Below, piece after piece: positions 1 through 10,880 of a DNA stretch of 64,000 bases. The translations under genes and the position numbers were made by a program. Source of the DNA: Gossypium raimondii. Taxonomy: Eukaryota > Streptophyta > Magnoliopsida > Malvales > Malvaceae. Below the pieces are notes generated by a model. That model saw nothing but the letters and a program-made list of their open reading frames with translations. It ran no database searches and was not told the origin of the DNA. The stretch covers positions 58,843,371 to 58,907,370 of the forward strand of contig NC_068567.1 in NCBI RefSeq assembly GCF_025698545.1, in the 5' to 3' direction. Positions within the stretch are counted from its first letter, which is position 1; each line of letters begins with the position of its first letter.

Positions 1-460
1 AGGTCACTTTTTCGTTGATTAGACAATCCCCTTTATGTTTTTCCTAGGATAAACTGTTTTCGTAATAAAATCTTGCCACTCAAAGTTCCCCCACATGTTT
101 TCGTAGTATCTGCAAACTGCTCTCTCTTTAGGCACAGCAAGGAACTTGTCAAAGGGGGGCTGTAAGAACTAATTTTGCTCTTATTGTTGATGGGTATTTT
201 TTTTGTTTTTTAATTTTCATTTGGTATATCATTGTATATTTTGTTTGACGCTAAATGCTGTGATGGCAACTTGCAGGGGTGTTTGTATTACTGCCTTTGC
301 TTCCCTAGGTAAATTTTTTTTTTTGTGTGTTTCAAATTGGATATGGGTACATTGGGTTTATTATTTTGATCCACGATGTAGATTGTTTTGTTTCACTTTC
401 AGGGTTACATTGTTTACTACTAACTTTTGAGAGGATTGGGGATTTTTGTTTTCTGTGAAA
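1..460 (+). other. 5' leader/upstream region of the sugar transporter gene
   Basis: Non-coding sequence before the ATG at 461. A polypyrimidine tract followed by AG at 401-402 looks like a splice acceptor, so the last ~58 bases before the ATG are probably a 5'UTR exon preceded by a leader intron. The window begins inside this region, so the promoter cannot be placed. Confidence 0.45.
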
Positions 461-3400
461 ATGAGTGGAGCTGTGCTTGTAGCTCTTACAGCAACTATTG
501 GTAACTTATTGCAAGGATGGGATAGTGCCACCATTGCTGGTAATTTACTTCTTTATAGTTCTTAATTAGTTTCATGAATTACTATATATATGTAGTGCAA
601 TATATGTGAACTTCACTCTTTTAGACTAAAAGGTTCAGTTTCACATGTCACTGATCTATGGTAAACATAATTGACTTGAAGTTTCAATGTGAAGCATGTG
701 TGATTTGGCTATCACTTCAGATTCATTAATTAGTTATCCTCTTTGAATTTCATGCTGTAGGTGCCGTTATGTACATAAAGAAAGAGTTTAAATTGGAGAG
801 TGAACCAGCAATAGAAGGCCTAATTGTAGCAATGTCTCTCATTGGAGCTACCTGCATTACTACATGTTCAGGAAGCTTGTCAGACTGGCTAGGCCGCCGT
901 CCCATCCTAATTATTTCATCCCTCCTTTATTTTCTTAGTGGTATTGTAATGTTATGGGCTCCTAATGTTCCCACCTTACTTTTGGCAAGACTTTTGGATG
1001 GATTAGGGATTGGATTGGCCGTAACTTTGATCCCGATTTATATATCCGAGACGGCACCACCAGAAATAAGGGGATTCTTGAATACCCTTCCGCTGTTTTC
1101 TGGTTGCCTTGGGATGTTTCTTTCATATTGCATGGTTTTTGGTATGTCGTTAACAACATTACCAAATTGGAGATTGATGCTTGGAGTTCTTTCTATTCCT
1201 TCCCTCGTATACTTAGCATTAACCGTATTCTTCTTGCCTGAATCACCAAGATGGCTAGTAAGTAAAGGTCGAATGAGCGAAGCAAGGAAGGTTTTGCAAA
1301 GGATACGCGGCAGGGAAGATGTTTCTGGTTAGTTGGATTGCATTCACTCCTTTTATGTTCCAGTGTTCCTTTACTACCTTTATGCACATTGTACTTGCCA
1401 CTGAGTTTGTGTTGTGTTTCCATTTATGAGTTCATGTGTGCACACAAAATAGGGGCTTCTCAAAGGCTATTAGTCTCTGCATATGATGAATACGATACAT
1501 CTTGTTGATATTATTTAGATGAACAGGTGAGATGGCTTTGCTAGTTGAGGGGCTTGGTGTTGGAGGTGAAACATCAATAGAGGAGTACCTCATTAGTTCC
1601 ATCAGTCGGGATTCTAAATATCCTGATACTGCCGGAAAAGATAGAATCAAGTTATATGGACCTGAAGAAGGTCTTTCCTGGACGGCCAAACCTGTCACTG
1701 GACAGAAAAGTTTTGGTCTTTTGTCTCAGCAACTTTTGTCTCAGCAACCAAGCGTAGCTCAGAGTCCTCTTGGGCTTGTGGATCCTCTTGTCGCACTCCT
1801 GGGAAGTGCCCATGAGAAGCTTTCTGAAGCAGGAAGTGTGCCGCGAAGTACACTTTTTCCATTTGTTAGCAGCTTCTCTGGTTTGGGAGGTCACCAAGTT
1901 AGAGCTGAAGAGTCTGATGAGGAGAGTGTTACCAGAGAGAGCGATGACGAGCAATCTGATGACTCTGATGACAATTTGCGGACTCCTTTGATCTCTTGGC
2001 AGGCCAGTGCGGAGAAGGACATGGTTCCAACTGCCCAGGAAAGTGTCACAAGCGCGAGACTTCAGGGTCCATTTCTTACAAATGCTGGAGAATCTCTTGG
2101 TAGCATGGGGATTGGTGGTGGTTGGCAGCTAGCATGGAAATGGTCTGAAAGAGAAGGGGGATTTCAAAGAATCTATATGCACGAAGAGAGTGTACCTGGA
2201 TTGAGGCAGAGGTCAATAGTTTCTCCATCTCGTGCTGATGTCCTTGCAGGCTACGACTATGTCCCAGCTGCTGCTTTGGTGAGTCATCCAGCTCTTTATT
2301 CCAAGGAGCTTATGAAGCAGCATCCGGTTGGACCAGCTATAGTTCATCCAGCTGAAGCTGCGAAGGGACCAAGTTGGAATGATCTTCTTGAACCAGGAGT
2401 CAAGCATGCTTTGGTAGTAGGTGTGGGAATTGAAATGCTCCAGCAGGTAATGTGGCATAATCTTTTCCAAACTTATACCTTGAAGTGGAGTTTGATGCAT
2501 TACTGTCAACGTTGTATACGTATTGTAGCAAAAATATTTTCCTTCTTTGGAGCCACTTGCTCATTGAAGATCCTCCTTCTCTTTCTTTTTAAAATGCAGT
2601 TCTCTGGTATGAGCAGCATTTTGTACTACATTCCCGAAATTCTTGAACTGGCAGGAGTTAGAGGCCTTCTTTCAAACACTGGCCTCAGTTCATCTTCTGC
2701 ATCACTGCTTATCAGCTGCGTTACGACCTTTTTGATGCTTCCTAGTATAACCGTTGTCATGCGGTTTGTGGATGTTGCTGGTAGAAGGTAAATTTGTTCT
2801 TTATTTTTTTTTAAAGTTCCGTTTGAATGACAACAAAGCCTTACCCTAAAACACAAGATATCTGTGCAACAAGGAATTTAAAACACAAGATATCAGCACA
2901 CGTTTCTACTGGCAAAATTGGAGTTACTGTCACAAATGTGCCGATAATATGATGGTGGATTTGTTGATTATTAGTGTCTATTTGATGGTATAGAAAATGA
3001 AGTTTGACTGCTAATGTGATTCCATTGGATTATGCCATACATAAGCATCACTGTTGAGTCAGGTTTGACTGGATGGCTCATGGACAATATGGTTTCCCTA
3101 AGTAACTTACCAAAGTAATATAGTCCATAACTTAATGAAAAAGAACCGAGAAATGCCGAAAATTGTTCAGGTTTTACTGCAGCAATAGAGTTAATAATAC
3201 GAAATGTAAGGCTATGCAGGTCTTAGCTTCTATTTGAAATATATATATTGATGCGCGTCAGGTCCCTGGACATGCATGCACACATTCTAGAAGCTACTTT
3301 AATGTAAAGTTGCAAAGAAGTTTGACATTGACCTGCTGGTTCAGACTGTTTCCCTCTGTTGTTTGATCTCTTCTCATATTTTTACTATGGTTCCTTGTTC

Positions 3401-3873
3401 CCTCTTTCTGCAGGAGGTTACTACTCATCACAGTCCCGCTCCTGGCATTATGTCTTTTCATCTTAGTCATAGGAAGCTTTGTGAAAATGGGGAGTGTTGT
3501 GCGTTCAGCAATCTCAACTGTTAGTGTCGTGCTCTCCTGCTGTGTATACGTCATGGGGTTCGGGCCTATTCCCAGCATTCTCTGTGCGGAGATCTTCCCA
3601 ACACGAGTTCGTGGCACCTGCATTGCCATAGTTTCCCTTGTTTACTGGATTTCTAACATCATTGTCGCATATTCACTACCGGTGTTGCTCAAAACCATAG
3701 GTCTTGCCGGTGTCTTTGGGATGTTTGGAACCGTGTGCCTTGCATCATTTGTGTTTGTGTTTTTAAAAGTTCCAGAAACCAAAGGCATGCCTCTTGAAGT
3801 CATCACGGAATTCTTTTCCGTTGGATCAAAGCAGGCTATAACTGCTAAAAACACGGGTTATTCTAACTGCTAA
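461..3873 (+). CDS. Tonoplast monosaccharide/proton antiporter (MSSP/TMT family)
   Basis: Predicted to load glucose and other sugars into the vacuole in exchange for protons. Five exons with GT-AG borders and matching phases: 461-539, 761-1327, 1527-2446, 2600-2787 and 3414-3873, giving 737 residues; family members are about 730-740. The N-terminal half has the sugar-porter signatures: GRRP after TM2, the R-x-x-D-G-x-G loop and PESPRWL after TM6. Next comes the long hydrophilic central loop that distinguishes this family, with a Ser/Asp/Glu-rich stretch ending in NLRTPLISWQ. The C-terminal half has a second set of membrane helices with GRR, the EIFPTRVRG loop and PETKGMPLEVITEFF near the end. 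The ATG is chosen because MSGAVLVALTATIGNLLQGW is the conserved start of the family. The stop faces the homoserine kinase gene on the other strand. Family assignment is firm; which paralogue it is cannot be told from sequence alone. Confidence 0.95.
1718..1747 (+). repeat. 15-bp perfect direct duplication in the transporter coding sequence
   Basis: The 15-mer CTTTTGTCTCAGCAA occurs twice back to back, in frame, so the central loop reads LLSQQLLSQQ. It adds five residues without shifting the frame. Confidence 0.9.
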
Positions 3874-4150
3874 AAACAACCGAGTTTGGTGAATTATCTG
3901 TTCGAAAGTTTACTGTGTTTTTTCTTTTCTTTTTTAAGCATTGTGTATACATTTAAGACATATTGTGAAGATCATGATGATCTCTGAGTTTATTTTGTTA
4001 TTCATCAAAGCTCATCGTATAGGCTACCATTTTTTAAAGCAAAGGCAAAAATATTAAGATCCCATAATCATTATTCATAGCTTTCCTCACAACAAAAATT
4101 AAAATATGAAAAGAAAGACCCCATATTCTGCTATTGATCATCTGGGACTG

Positions 4151-4320
4151 TCAATAAGCCTCTAGAGCCAACTCTGTCGAGCCTTTTAACCATTGCCACA
4201 CTTCTTTAAGAAAAGCTAACACCATCCTATGGCCAATCTCCTTTCCCTTTTCTTCATTGTCAGCCACAGCCAGTGGTACAGCCGAAAGCCCCTGCCTTAA
4301 CACATTGGACATGCTTTTGC
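4151..4320 (-). pseudogene. Duplicated 3' fragment of homoserine kinase
   Basis: On the minus strand this reads ADNEEKGKEIGHRMVLAFL, which aligns with IDNEEQGKKIGQKMVDAFL near the C terminus of the intact homoserine kinase about 590 bp away. The similarity continues into the 3' flank, to about 3965, including AAGATCCCATAAT and a shared CTGCTATTGATCAT stretch. Further into the coding sequence the copy has lost about 24 bases around the SGAGPTAV motif, after which only a short match remains. No start or kinase domain is left. It lies between the stops of the transporter and the intact kinase and may be transcribed as part of either 3'UTR. Confidence 0.85.
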
Positions 4321-4742
4321 ACCTAAATAACACAGTATAAGCTTGAAGATGGCTGCTACAAACAGCCTTTCTTCTTCTTTTTTTGCCTTTGGGATTTTGC
4401 CTGTCTTCTTCAAAGTTCCATCGGCTCAAAGCAGGCATATTGGGAAACTGAAAGTTTTGATCTTTGTTCATAGTTCATATTCCTTTTCAATTCCAGTATA
4501 TGTTTGATCACCATAGTATATATGTTTGCAAGACATAATAATGTAAACACCATAAAGATCTCTGGGTTTATTAAAGCTCAACGTATAGGCAAACAACTAA
4601 ACTAACAATTCTCGAAATCAAAAGGCAAATATTAAGATCCCATAATTATGATTCAAAGCTTTCCTCAGTTCGAAACAAAAAACAAAAAACAAAAAACAAA
4701 AAGGAAAAGAGAGACCTGTGATTCTGCTATTGATCATCACTA

Positions 4743-5834
4743 TCATCTGGGGACACCTTCAATAAGCCTAGCCCCAACTCTATCCAGCTTTTTAACCATT
4801 GCCACCGATCTCAAATGCCCTTCTTCTAAAAACGCATCCACCATTTTTTGCCCAATCTTCTTCCCTTGCTCTTCATTGTCTATCACAGCCACCGCCGTCG
4901 GCCCAGCACCACTAATAGTACACCCGAAAGCTCCGGCCTTGATAGCCGCCTTCTTCACAGCTTCCATCCCCGGAATCAGGGGTGCTCGTTTAGGCTCCAC
5001 GATCTTGTCCGACGACAATGCTTTCCCTAACCCCACGACGTCGCCCTCCAACACCGATGCTACCAGTGCACCCGCTTGGCTGCAATTCCAGACGTGGTGC
5101 GGCATCCCAATTTCGGCGGGCAAAGCCGCACGCATTTTCTTGGTGGGGGCCTCGAATTCCGGGCTGGCCAAGATGAAAAACAGTTCTTGATTCTGGGGGA
5201 AAATCAGGGGCTTTAACTCTAGAGGATCGTAGCTTTTGATTAGGACGAAACCACCCATAACTGCAGGAGCGATATTATCGGCGTGATAGCCGGAAACTTT
5301 AGCTTCGGATTCTAACCCAGCGAGAACCAGCTGATCAACTCCGAGTTTAGCACCGAAGAGCTCGTTGACCGCCACTGCAGCGGCGGCGGCGGAAGCGGCG
5401 CTGGAACCGAGTCCACTGCCCAAAGGTAAGCCCTTTTCGAGTTTGAGTGAAAGGCCGAAAGAGCGAACATTCAACATTTTCATAGTGGCAATGGCAGCGA
5501 TGCCGGCACAGTTGAAGAGAGGATTGGGAGAGAGTTTAGAGGACCCAGAGATCTCTGAGATGGTGACATGACCGGGGCTGACAGAAGGGTCGATGCTGAG
5601 GGAAACGAAGTCGCCTAGACCATCAACGGCAGCGCCGAGGAAGTCAAAACCTGGGCCGAGATTGGCTACCGTGGCGGGAGCGAAGGACTTGACGGAGGTG
5701 AAGACAGGCTCGAGCTCTGTAGTAGTGGTGGTGGAAAACGAGGCTTTGCATTTGAAAATGGGGACCCTTTTGGTGGTGGATAAAGGAAAGGTAATGGGTT
5801 TTAGAGGGGATTGAAATTGGAAGCAGATCGCCAT
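4743..5834 (-). CDS. HSK: Homoserine kinase, plastid-targeted (threonine biosynthesis)
   Basis: Phosphorylates homoserine to O-phosphohomoserine, the branch-point substrate for threonine and methionine synthesis in plastids. One uninterrupted ORF of 363 residues. Residues 1 to about 45 are Ser/Thr-rich and basic with few acidic residues, as expected for a transit peptide. The GHMP-kinase core follows: SFAPATVANLGPGFDFLG at about 50-67, the phosphate-binding loop LPLGSGLGSSAASAA at 136-150, and the C-terminal glycine-rich motif GCTISGAGPTAVAV at 304-317. Length and lack of introns agree with plant homoserine kinases. The start is the first ATG and the only one placing a full transit peptide in front of the core. 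A broken copy of its 3' end lies just downstream. Confidence 0.96.
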   Translation of the reverse strand: MAICFQFQSPLKPITFPLSTTKRVPIFKCKASFSTTTTTELEPVFTSVKSFAPATVANLGPGFDFLGAAVDGLGDFVSLSIDPSVSPGHVTISEISGSSKLSPNPLFNCAGIAAIATMKMLNVRSFGLSLKLEKGLPLGSGLGSSAASAAAAAVAVNELFGAKLGVDQLVLAGLESEAKVSGYHADNIAPAVMGGFVLIKSYDPLELKPLIFPQNQELFFILASPEFEAPTKKMRAALPAEIGMPHHVWNCSQAGALVASVLEGDVVGLGKALSSDKIVEPKRAPLIPGMEAVKKAAIKAGAFGCTISGAGPTAVAVIDNEEQGKKIGQKMVDAFLEEGHLRSVAMVKKLDRVGARLIEGVPR

Positions 5835-6974
5835 TACAGAAAGTTGAAACTTTTGGGGAAATTAGGGTTTTAATTAAAAGGAAAACAAACTGAAAGTGGC
5901 AGTGGTGGGATTTGTGGAGATTCTTTTGGATTGAAAGAGATACTCACCCCAATAGCTCTGCTAACTGCTAAGCTAACCACAAGGCTTGCTTAATTATCAT
6001 CTGATTAACCACACGAGTTAATTAGAATTTATTTTAGCAACCATTAAATTTATTAATATTAATAACAACGAATTCGATATTTTTTATTATATCAATTTAA
6101 AATATTATATAAATATTAATATTTAGCAAACGATTAAATTCCTTTTTATATAAAATAATTAGTTAAAATTTTTAAAATTATATTGATTTTGACATGCATG
6201 ATTTATATGTATAAAATATAAAATATGATGATTAGATCGTTAAAATATTAATCATATCATGATATATAAAAGAGAGTAAAATTACTTTAATTTTATATTA
6301 GTATAAGTAGACATGTCCATGGGTGGCATGGCTCAAAAGGCCCGTCTGAAATGTGAGAGAGCTGGGACAAAAATATAGACTTGAAATATAAGTTTAGAAA
6401 AAAAAAATATTATTTATAATCAGGCTAGGCTTCGAGTAAGTCATTTTTGACCTAGGCCTAACTTGACCATTTGCCCTAAAATGACTTACCTAAGACTTGA
6501 CCGATTTATAAATTGGGTCTTATTTCTGTCCAAGCTCATATATTTAACCTATGTTTTTATCTAAATATTCTCACACGTTCAAGTAAGGCACAACCTATGA
6601 CAGACGGCAGCATCAATAATAATGAAATTTAAAGTGAAAGAGAAAATATTGAATTTCATGGGGGAAAACGTGTTTGGTTTACATGATACCAAGAAGAATT
6701 TCGGGGTTTCAAAACAACTGCCACATTGCAAATCAATCTCAATATGTATGATCATTCCATTTGCAAAAAATCGAACTCACTGTATAAACCAAAATAACAC
6801 ATACAACAATAAAAGAATGATTCCTAATGGCCACTGTTCTGTGTTAATTTCTTTGAACCTTCTATATAGTCTTCTGAATTTCAGTATACCCTTCCCATCA
6901 CAATGATACATTTGCAGTTGAAACCCTTGAACCTCACCAGTTAAACAAAGTACAAGTTTTACATTGACTTGGTT
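5835..6974. other. Intergenic, AT-rich, with dispersed repeat
   Basis: The first ~150 bases are the presumed promoter and leader of homoserine kinase on the minus strand. The rest is very AT-rich. About 6308-6570 has the look of a common dispersed repeat (GGCATGGCTC, AAGGCCCG, CTTGACC motifs). No supported gene. Confidence 0.4.
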
Positions 6975-8303
6975 TCAGTCAAAAATCCTTTCCCCTGTTG
7001 AGAAGACCAAGAATATGAAAGAACTGAATATGCACAGCCATCCAGGAATGAAAAACACTGCTCTCCAGCTTTCAGGACTGGATAGACCTGAATATTCGAT
7101 TTTAGCCGCTTCAAGAAGCCGACCGGTCATATCAACCCCGATAATCCCAGCTAGAGTACCTGCTGTGTTTGAGACACCCATTACAATTCCTGCATATCTA
7201 GGTGCAATATCCATATGGTTCACTGCAAAACCAGCTCTACCAAGTGCCAAGAACCCGAGTGCTACTGAAGAACATAAAATAGCTCCACCAGATGTTCTGA
7301 AGATCGGAAGTGCTAACAGTGCAATCGAAGCAACTATAAATCCTACAGTGTTCAAGAACTTCCTAGTTTTAGTCACTGACATCACTCTTTTGGTGACCAA
7401 GTGGTCAGCGACAATCCCACCTATATTCGAGAATAAGAACATGTTTAAGTAGGGCATCATCTTAGAAGAACCCATTTCCTGAAGACTCAGCTGGAGGCCC
7501 TGCTCGAAGTATGTAGGCAGCCAGTTCATCAATACGTAAAGAGCATAGTGGAATGTGAAATTGTTTACCACAATTGCCCAAACTGGCCTGCTGATTAAAA
7601 TCTTCTTCCATGGAATTTTGGTTGCTTTGACAGTACTTCCTCCATTCTCCAATTTTGTCCTTGGACTTGCTTCGGTAGGTAACAAAGACTCTCCAAATCC
7701 AGCAGCGGCGGCTTTTGGATGCTCAGATCGAGGGGGATCAGTTGCATATTTAAACCAAAGCACAGACCAGAGGACACCTAATGCTGCTTCTGCAAGAAAT
7801 ACAGATTCGGGACCTTTTAACTTCACCAGGCTTGGAAGGAAAAGCATCCCCATAGCTGCACCTAGGTACATCCCAGAAGTTGTAATTGAAACAGATCTCG
7901 ATCTCTCATGTGGCGGAACCCACTGTGCTAAGACAGTGTGGATTGAAGGGAAGATGAAACCTTGTGCTACACCAACAAGCAACCGAGCAACGACTAAGAT
8001 TGTGACTCTATTAGGATCTAGCGGAACCAAGAAACAAGTCAATGACCATAATACAAACGAGAGCAGAAGAACCTTCCTTCCCCCAATCTTTTGAGCAGCC
8101 CATCCTCCAGGCACTTGAGAACAAGCATAACCATAGTAGAATGTGGAAAGTATCGTGCCTTTGCTTGACTGGTTAATCCCAGCAGCATCAGCTGCAACTG
8201 TGTATGCTATAGAGAAGCCGACGCGTTCTATGTAACAAACGCAAGTGCTAACAAAGGTTAAAATGACAATTAAGTATCGATTTGGGAGATTCATCCAAGT
8301 CAT
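6975..8303 (-). CDS. PHT4;6: PHT4;6-type Golgi phosphate/anion transporter
   Basis: A major-facilitator protein of 442 residues in the SLC17-like PHT4 family; the Arabidopsis orthologue is a Golgi phosphate exporter. The ORF is intact. N-terminal features are TFVSTCVCYIERVGFSIAYT in TM1, GYACSQVPGGWAAQKIGGRK between TM2 and TM3, and ARLLVGVAQGFIFPSIHTVLA. The hydrophilic mid-protein loop has DPPRSEHPKAAAAGFGESLL. The C-terminal half has ALYVLMNWLPTYFE, LGRAGFAVNHMDIAPRYAGI and ends FSTGERIFD. It lacks the long plastid transit peptide of most other PHT4 members, which fits the PHT4;6 branch. The start MTWMNLPNRYLIV leaves only ~13 residues before TM1, as in the family. A 5'UTR intron is likely upstream. 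Confidence 0.93.
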   Translation of the reverse strand: MTWMNLPNRYLIVILTFVSTCVCYIERVGFSIAYTVAADAAGINQSSKGTILSTFYYGYACSQVPGGWAAQKIGGRKVLLLSFVLWSLTCFLVPLDPNRVTILVVARLLVGVAQGFIFPSIHTVLAQWVPPHERSRSVSITTSGMYLGAAMGMLFLPSLVKLKGPESVFLAEAALGVLWSVLWFKYATDPPRSEHPKAAAAGFGESLLPTEASPRTKLENGGSTVKATKIPWKKILISRPVWAIVVNNFTFHYALYVLMNWLPTYFEQGLQLSLQEMGSSKMMPYLNMFLFSNIGGIVADHLVTKRVMSVTKTRKFLNTVGFIVASIALLALPIFRTSGGAILCSSVALGFLALGRAGFAVNHMDIAPRYAGIVMGVSNTAGTLAGIIGVDMTGRLLEAAKIEYSGLSSPESWRAVFFIPGWLCIFSSFIFLVFSTGERIFD

Positions 8304-8458
8304 AATTCACTTTCCTATAGGAATCTTAGTTTTGCTAACTGTCTTCAAACAAATAGACCATCCAGCAGTTTGGTGTTTCAATCGTCGGTAGCAACCACTT
8401 TACAACAAGACAGTAGTTTTTTCAATAGTGTTCCAAGCCTTCAAGATACTAGCCAAGC

Positions 8459-9570
8459 CTGAAAGGAAAAAAATTATTCAAATGTTACAAATACAGTGTA
8501 AAGCACCATTAAATCAACTTGCAAAAGCTAAATGTTAACTAGACATCAATTAAGAAAGAACTCATGCTTAATTTGCTATATTACTGAAATCTTAAGTGAA
8601 AACATTGGCTGCATCAAAACAAAATATTTCTAGAGGCGAGATTGCTGGTAAGGAAATGAAGTGAACTTGAGCATGAACTGCATCCAGACGATAACCAATA
8701 ACTAGGATTAATAGAGTAGCATGTAATCTGATTAACAGAAGTTTGAAACTAAATACTGCTTAAGTAATGTAAAAGTAAAAACTAATATGAACATGAAACT
8801 TCTTGAGTTAAAAATTGGGAGATACAAATTTAGTAACTCATATTTGTTCCCAAGAATATAAAGAAGTTTATAAGTAGAAAAAAAATGGAAAAATCAAAAG
8901 ATGAAACCGTGATATTTTCCCACGAAATCATTACCAGAGGTAGAGATGACATTTTCCCAAATTTGGAATTGAAGTGATCAAGAAAATTGCAGACAGCATT
9001 TGCAAAGCATGAAAAATGGGATTGGCATTTTAATCAAGATCTGGGAAAATGCAAGGGTTTCATTACGTTAAACCATTTTTTTTATCAGTTATATACAAGA
9101 TGAATGAACTGATCCACGTACTAACAAATTCAAAGAAACAGAACAAGAAATTGGCAAGAAAGTAAACAAAGGCAAAAAAGAAAACATCTTTTAAGAAAAG
9201 AAGTAATTCAAGCAGAATCAAAATACAAGAAGAAATGATCAAATTCCGATCTCATGATATATAAAAGGGGATAAGAGAACTGAGTTTTAGTTAAAGTATT
9301 CGGTTTTTCTTTCCCCCAGAAACTCACCCGCTGGTCAACTTTAACGAACAAGACGAAATTCGAAAAAAAAAAAAAAAAACCCAAAAAATCTCGAAATTAG
9401 AAAGAAAAAAAAAACCCAAAAAATCTCAGTAACTAAAATCCAACACTTCTCATTAAAAGACGAAGCAAGAAATGGAATTAATAGGGAAAATTGAACAAAA
9501 AAAAGTGACTCAATTGAAGCAATAAGAAGAAAAAGAAGCAGAAACAAGAAACAAGAAGAAGAGAACACAC
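8459..9570 (-). other. Probable 5'UTR intron of the PHT4;6-type gene
   Basis: On the minus strand a pyrimidine-rich acceptor (TTTTTTTCCTTTCAG) ends at 8459 and a donor AAG|GTGTG lies at 9570. This intron would separate a short leader exon starting above 9571 from the exon holding the ATG. A stronger donor, GGGTGAGTTT, near 9328 could be used instead. No ORF of substance lies inside; the sequence is A/T-rich with poly-A runs near 9362-9420. Confidence 0.5.
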
Positions 9571-10019
9571 CTTGGGATTGTTTGGGAATGCATCCAAGAA
9601 AGAAAAGAGCGAGAATGAGAGGGGTTAATGTTTCATGTGAATGTCAAACATGCAAGGACATTGATATAAAGAAAGATATATGAACAAAAAACAAAGAAGA
9701 TAGAAAGATAGAAAGAAAGAGAGAGAGGAAGTCAAACGTGGGGGTTTTTGGTTATCTTCTCTCTCTTTCCTTCAATGTCACACATGAGATGAGAAGCCTT
9801 CTTCCCTATACAGCCAAACCCTTCCTGGTCCTCTCTCCTTTACTGTGTCAACATTAACATTTAATAAGGGGTAAATTCTGAACTTAAAAAAAATTACTAT
9901 ATAAACACTAACATTATGGATTTGTTATAATATAGCCACTAAACCATGTAAATTTATGTTGAAAGTGTAAGAGTTTGTGTATTTCTATGGTGGTTGTGAC
10001 AAGAAATTCTAACTAATGG
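9571..10019. other. Intergenic, upstream of the PHT4;6-type gene
   Basis: Purine-rich GAAAGA/GAGA runs (9660-9730) and CT-rich sequence follow the presumed leader exon of the minus-strand gene and probably include its promoter. No ORF or known repeat recognised. Confidence 0.35.
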
Positions 10020-10880
10020 GAGCGGGCTCACCGGCATATATCTAATGAAAGCTATTGTGTTCGTTGTGGATTTCCCATTAAGACTAGCCTACTTGCCATA
10101 CGAGATTGTGAGTTCTCAAAAGCAATTTGGAAGACGGTGATTCTTAATTCAATCATAAATATGTTCTTTTCATCGAATCTGAACATGTAGTTAACCAAGA
10201 ACTCATTATCTCAAGAGGAATTGATAATGAAGGAAGAAAATTGGCCGACTTTGTTTGCAATATTGTGTTGGCTGTTATGGAAAAGCCGAAATACTTTCAT
10301 TTTCAATATATAATAGCCATAGTAATGTTCTTGTAGGTAAATGTTTAACTTGGGTTGGGAACTTTGTAAACTCAAAATTATGTGAGTTTCATTGCATTCA
10401 GAAGGTGTCGGGATGATTATTAGAGGCTGCTGAAGAAAGGGTGGGTTAAGTTGAATATAGATGGTGCATTATTGAAAAGCAATAATATTGCTGCAATTGG
10501 AGGCGTGTTTAGAGGCCATGATGCCAATTGGATGTGAGGTTTTGCCATGTGAATTGGAAAAGATTCAGTTTTCAAATCTGGGGTAAGAGTTATATACCTC
10601 AATTTAGCATGGGCGTTTGGTTTTAGGCAATTGGAGTTGGGGTGTGACAATGCTTTAGTTGTGGAGGATGTTATTAGAGTTGCATTTGATTAGTCAACTT
10701 TTATACTGAAATTAAAAGGTTTATTTTCAACACGGAACATAGCAGAGAAGCTAATTGGATAACTAAATCAGGGAGTGAGAACTATAATGAGATGCAGGTA
10801 TATGAAGAGTCCCCAACCTTATTATGGGAGCTTCTCAATGTAGATCTTAATTCTTTGGTTGTTACTAGAGCGTCTTAGAT
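10020..10880 (+). pseudogene. LINE relic: RT-type zinc knuckle plus RNase H-like domain
   Basis: Several frames together recall the 3' end of plant LINE ORF2. Near 10050 a translation reads ESYCVRCGFPIKTSLLAI then RDCEFSKAIWK, the zf-RVT pattern. Near 10245 comes FAILCWLLWKSRN. From 10440 it reads WVKLNIDGALLKSNN, the start of the RVT_3 RNase H domain, and about 10740 has SREANWI near the end of that domain. Stops and frame changes interrupt it throughout. No reverse-transcriptase core or poly-A tail is seen, so this is a fragment. Confidence 0.7.

Noticed and set aside
203-430. 75-codon ORF before the sugar transporter
   Set aside because: Lies in the presumed leader intron and crosses the splice acceptor at 401-402; composition is T-rich with no motif.
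4848-5571. Plus-strand ORFs opposite homoserine kinase
   Set aside because: Shadows of the intact kinase frame.
9341-9568. Phe-rich minus-strand ORF upstream of the PHT4;6-type gene
   Set aside because: Translation of poly-A/T-rich intron sequence.
10420-10880. A live RNase H protein gene
   Set aside because: Several stops and frame changes within 450 bp and an upstream LINE zinc-knuckle remnant show a dead LINE fragment.
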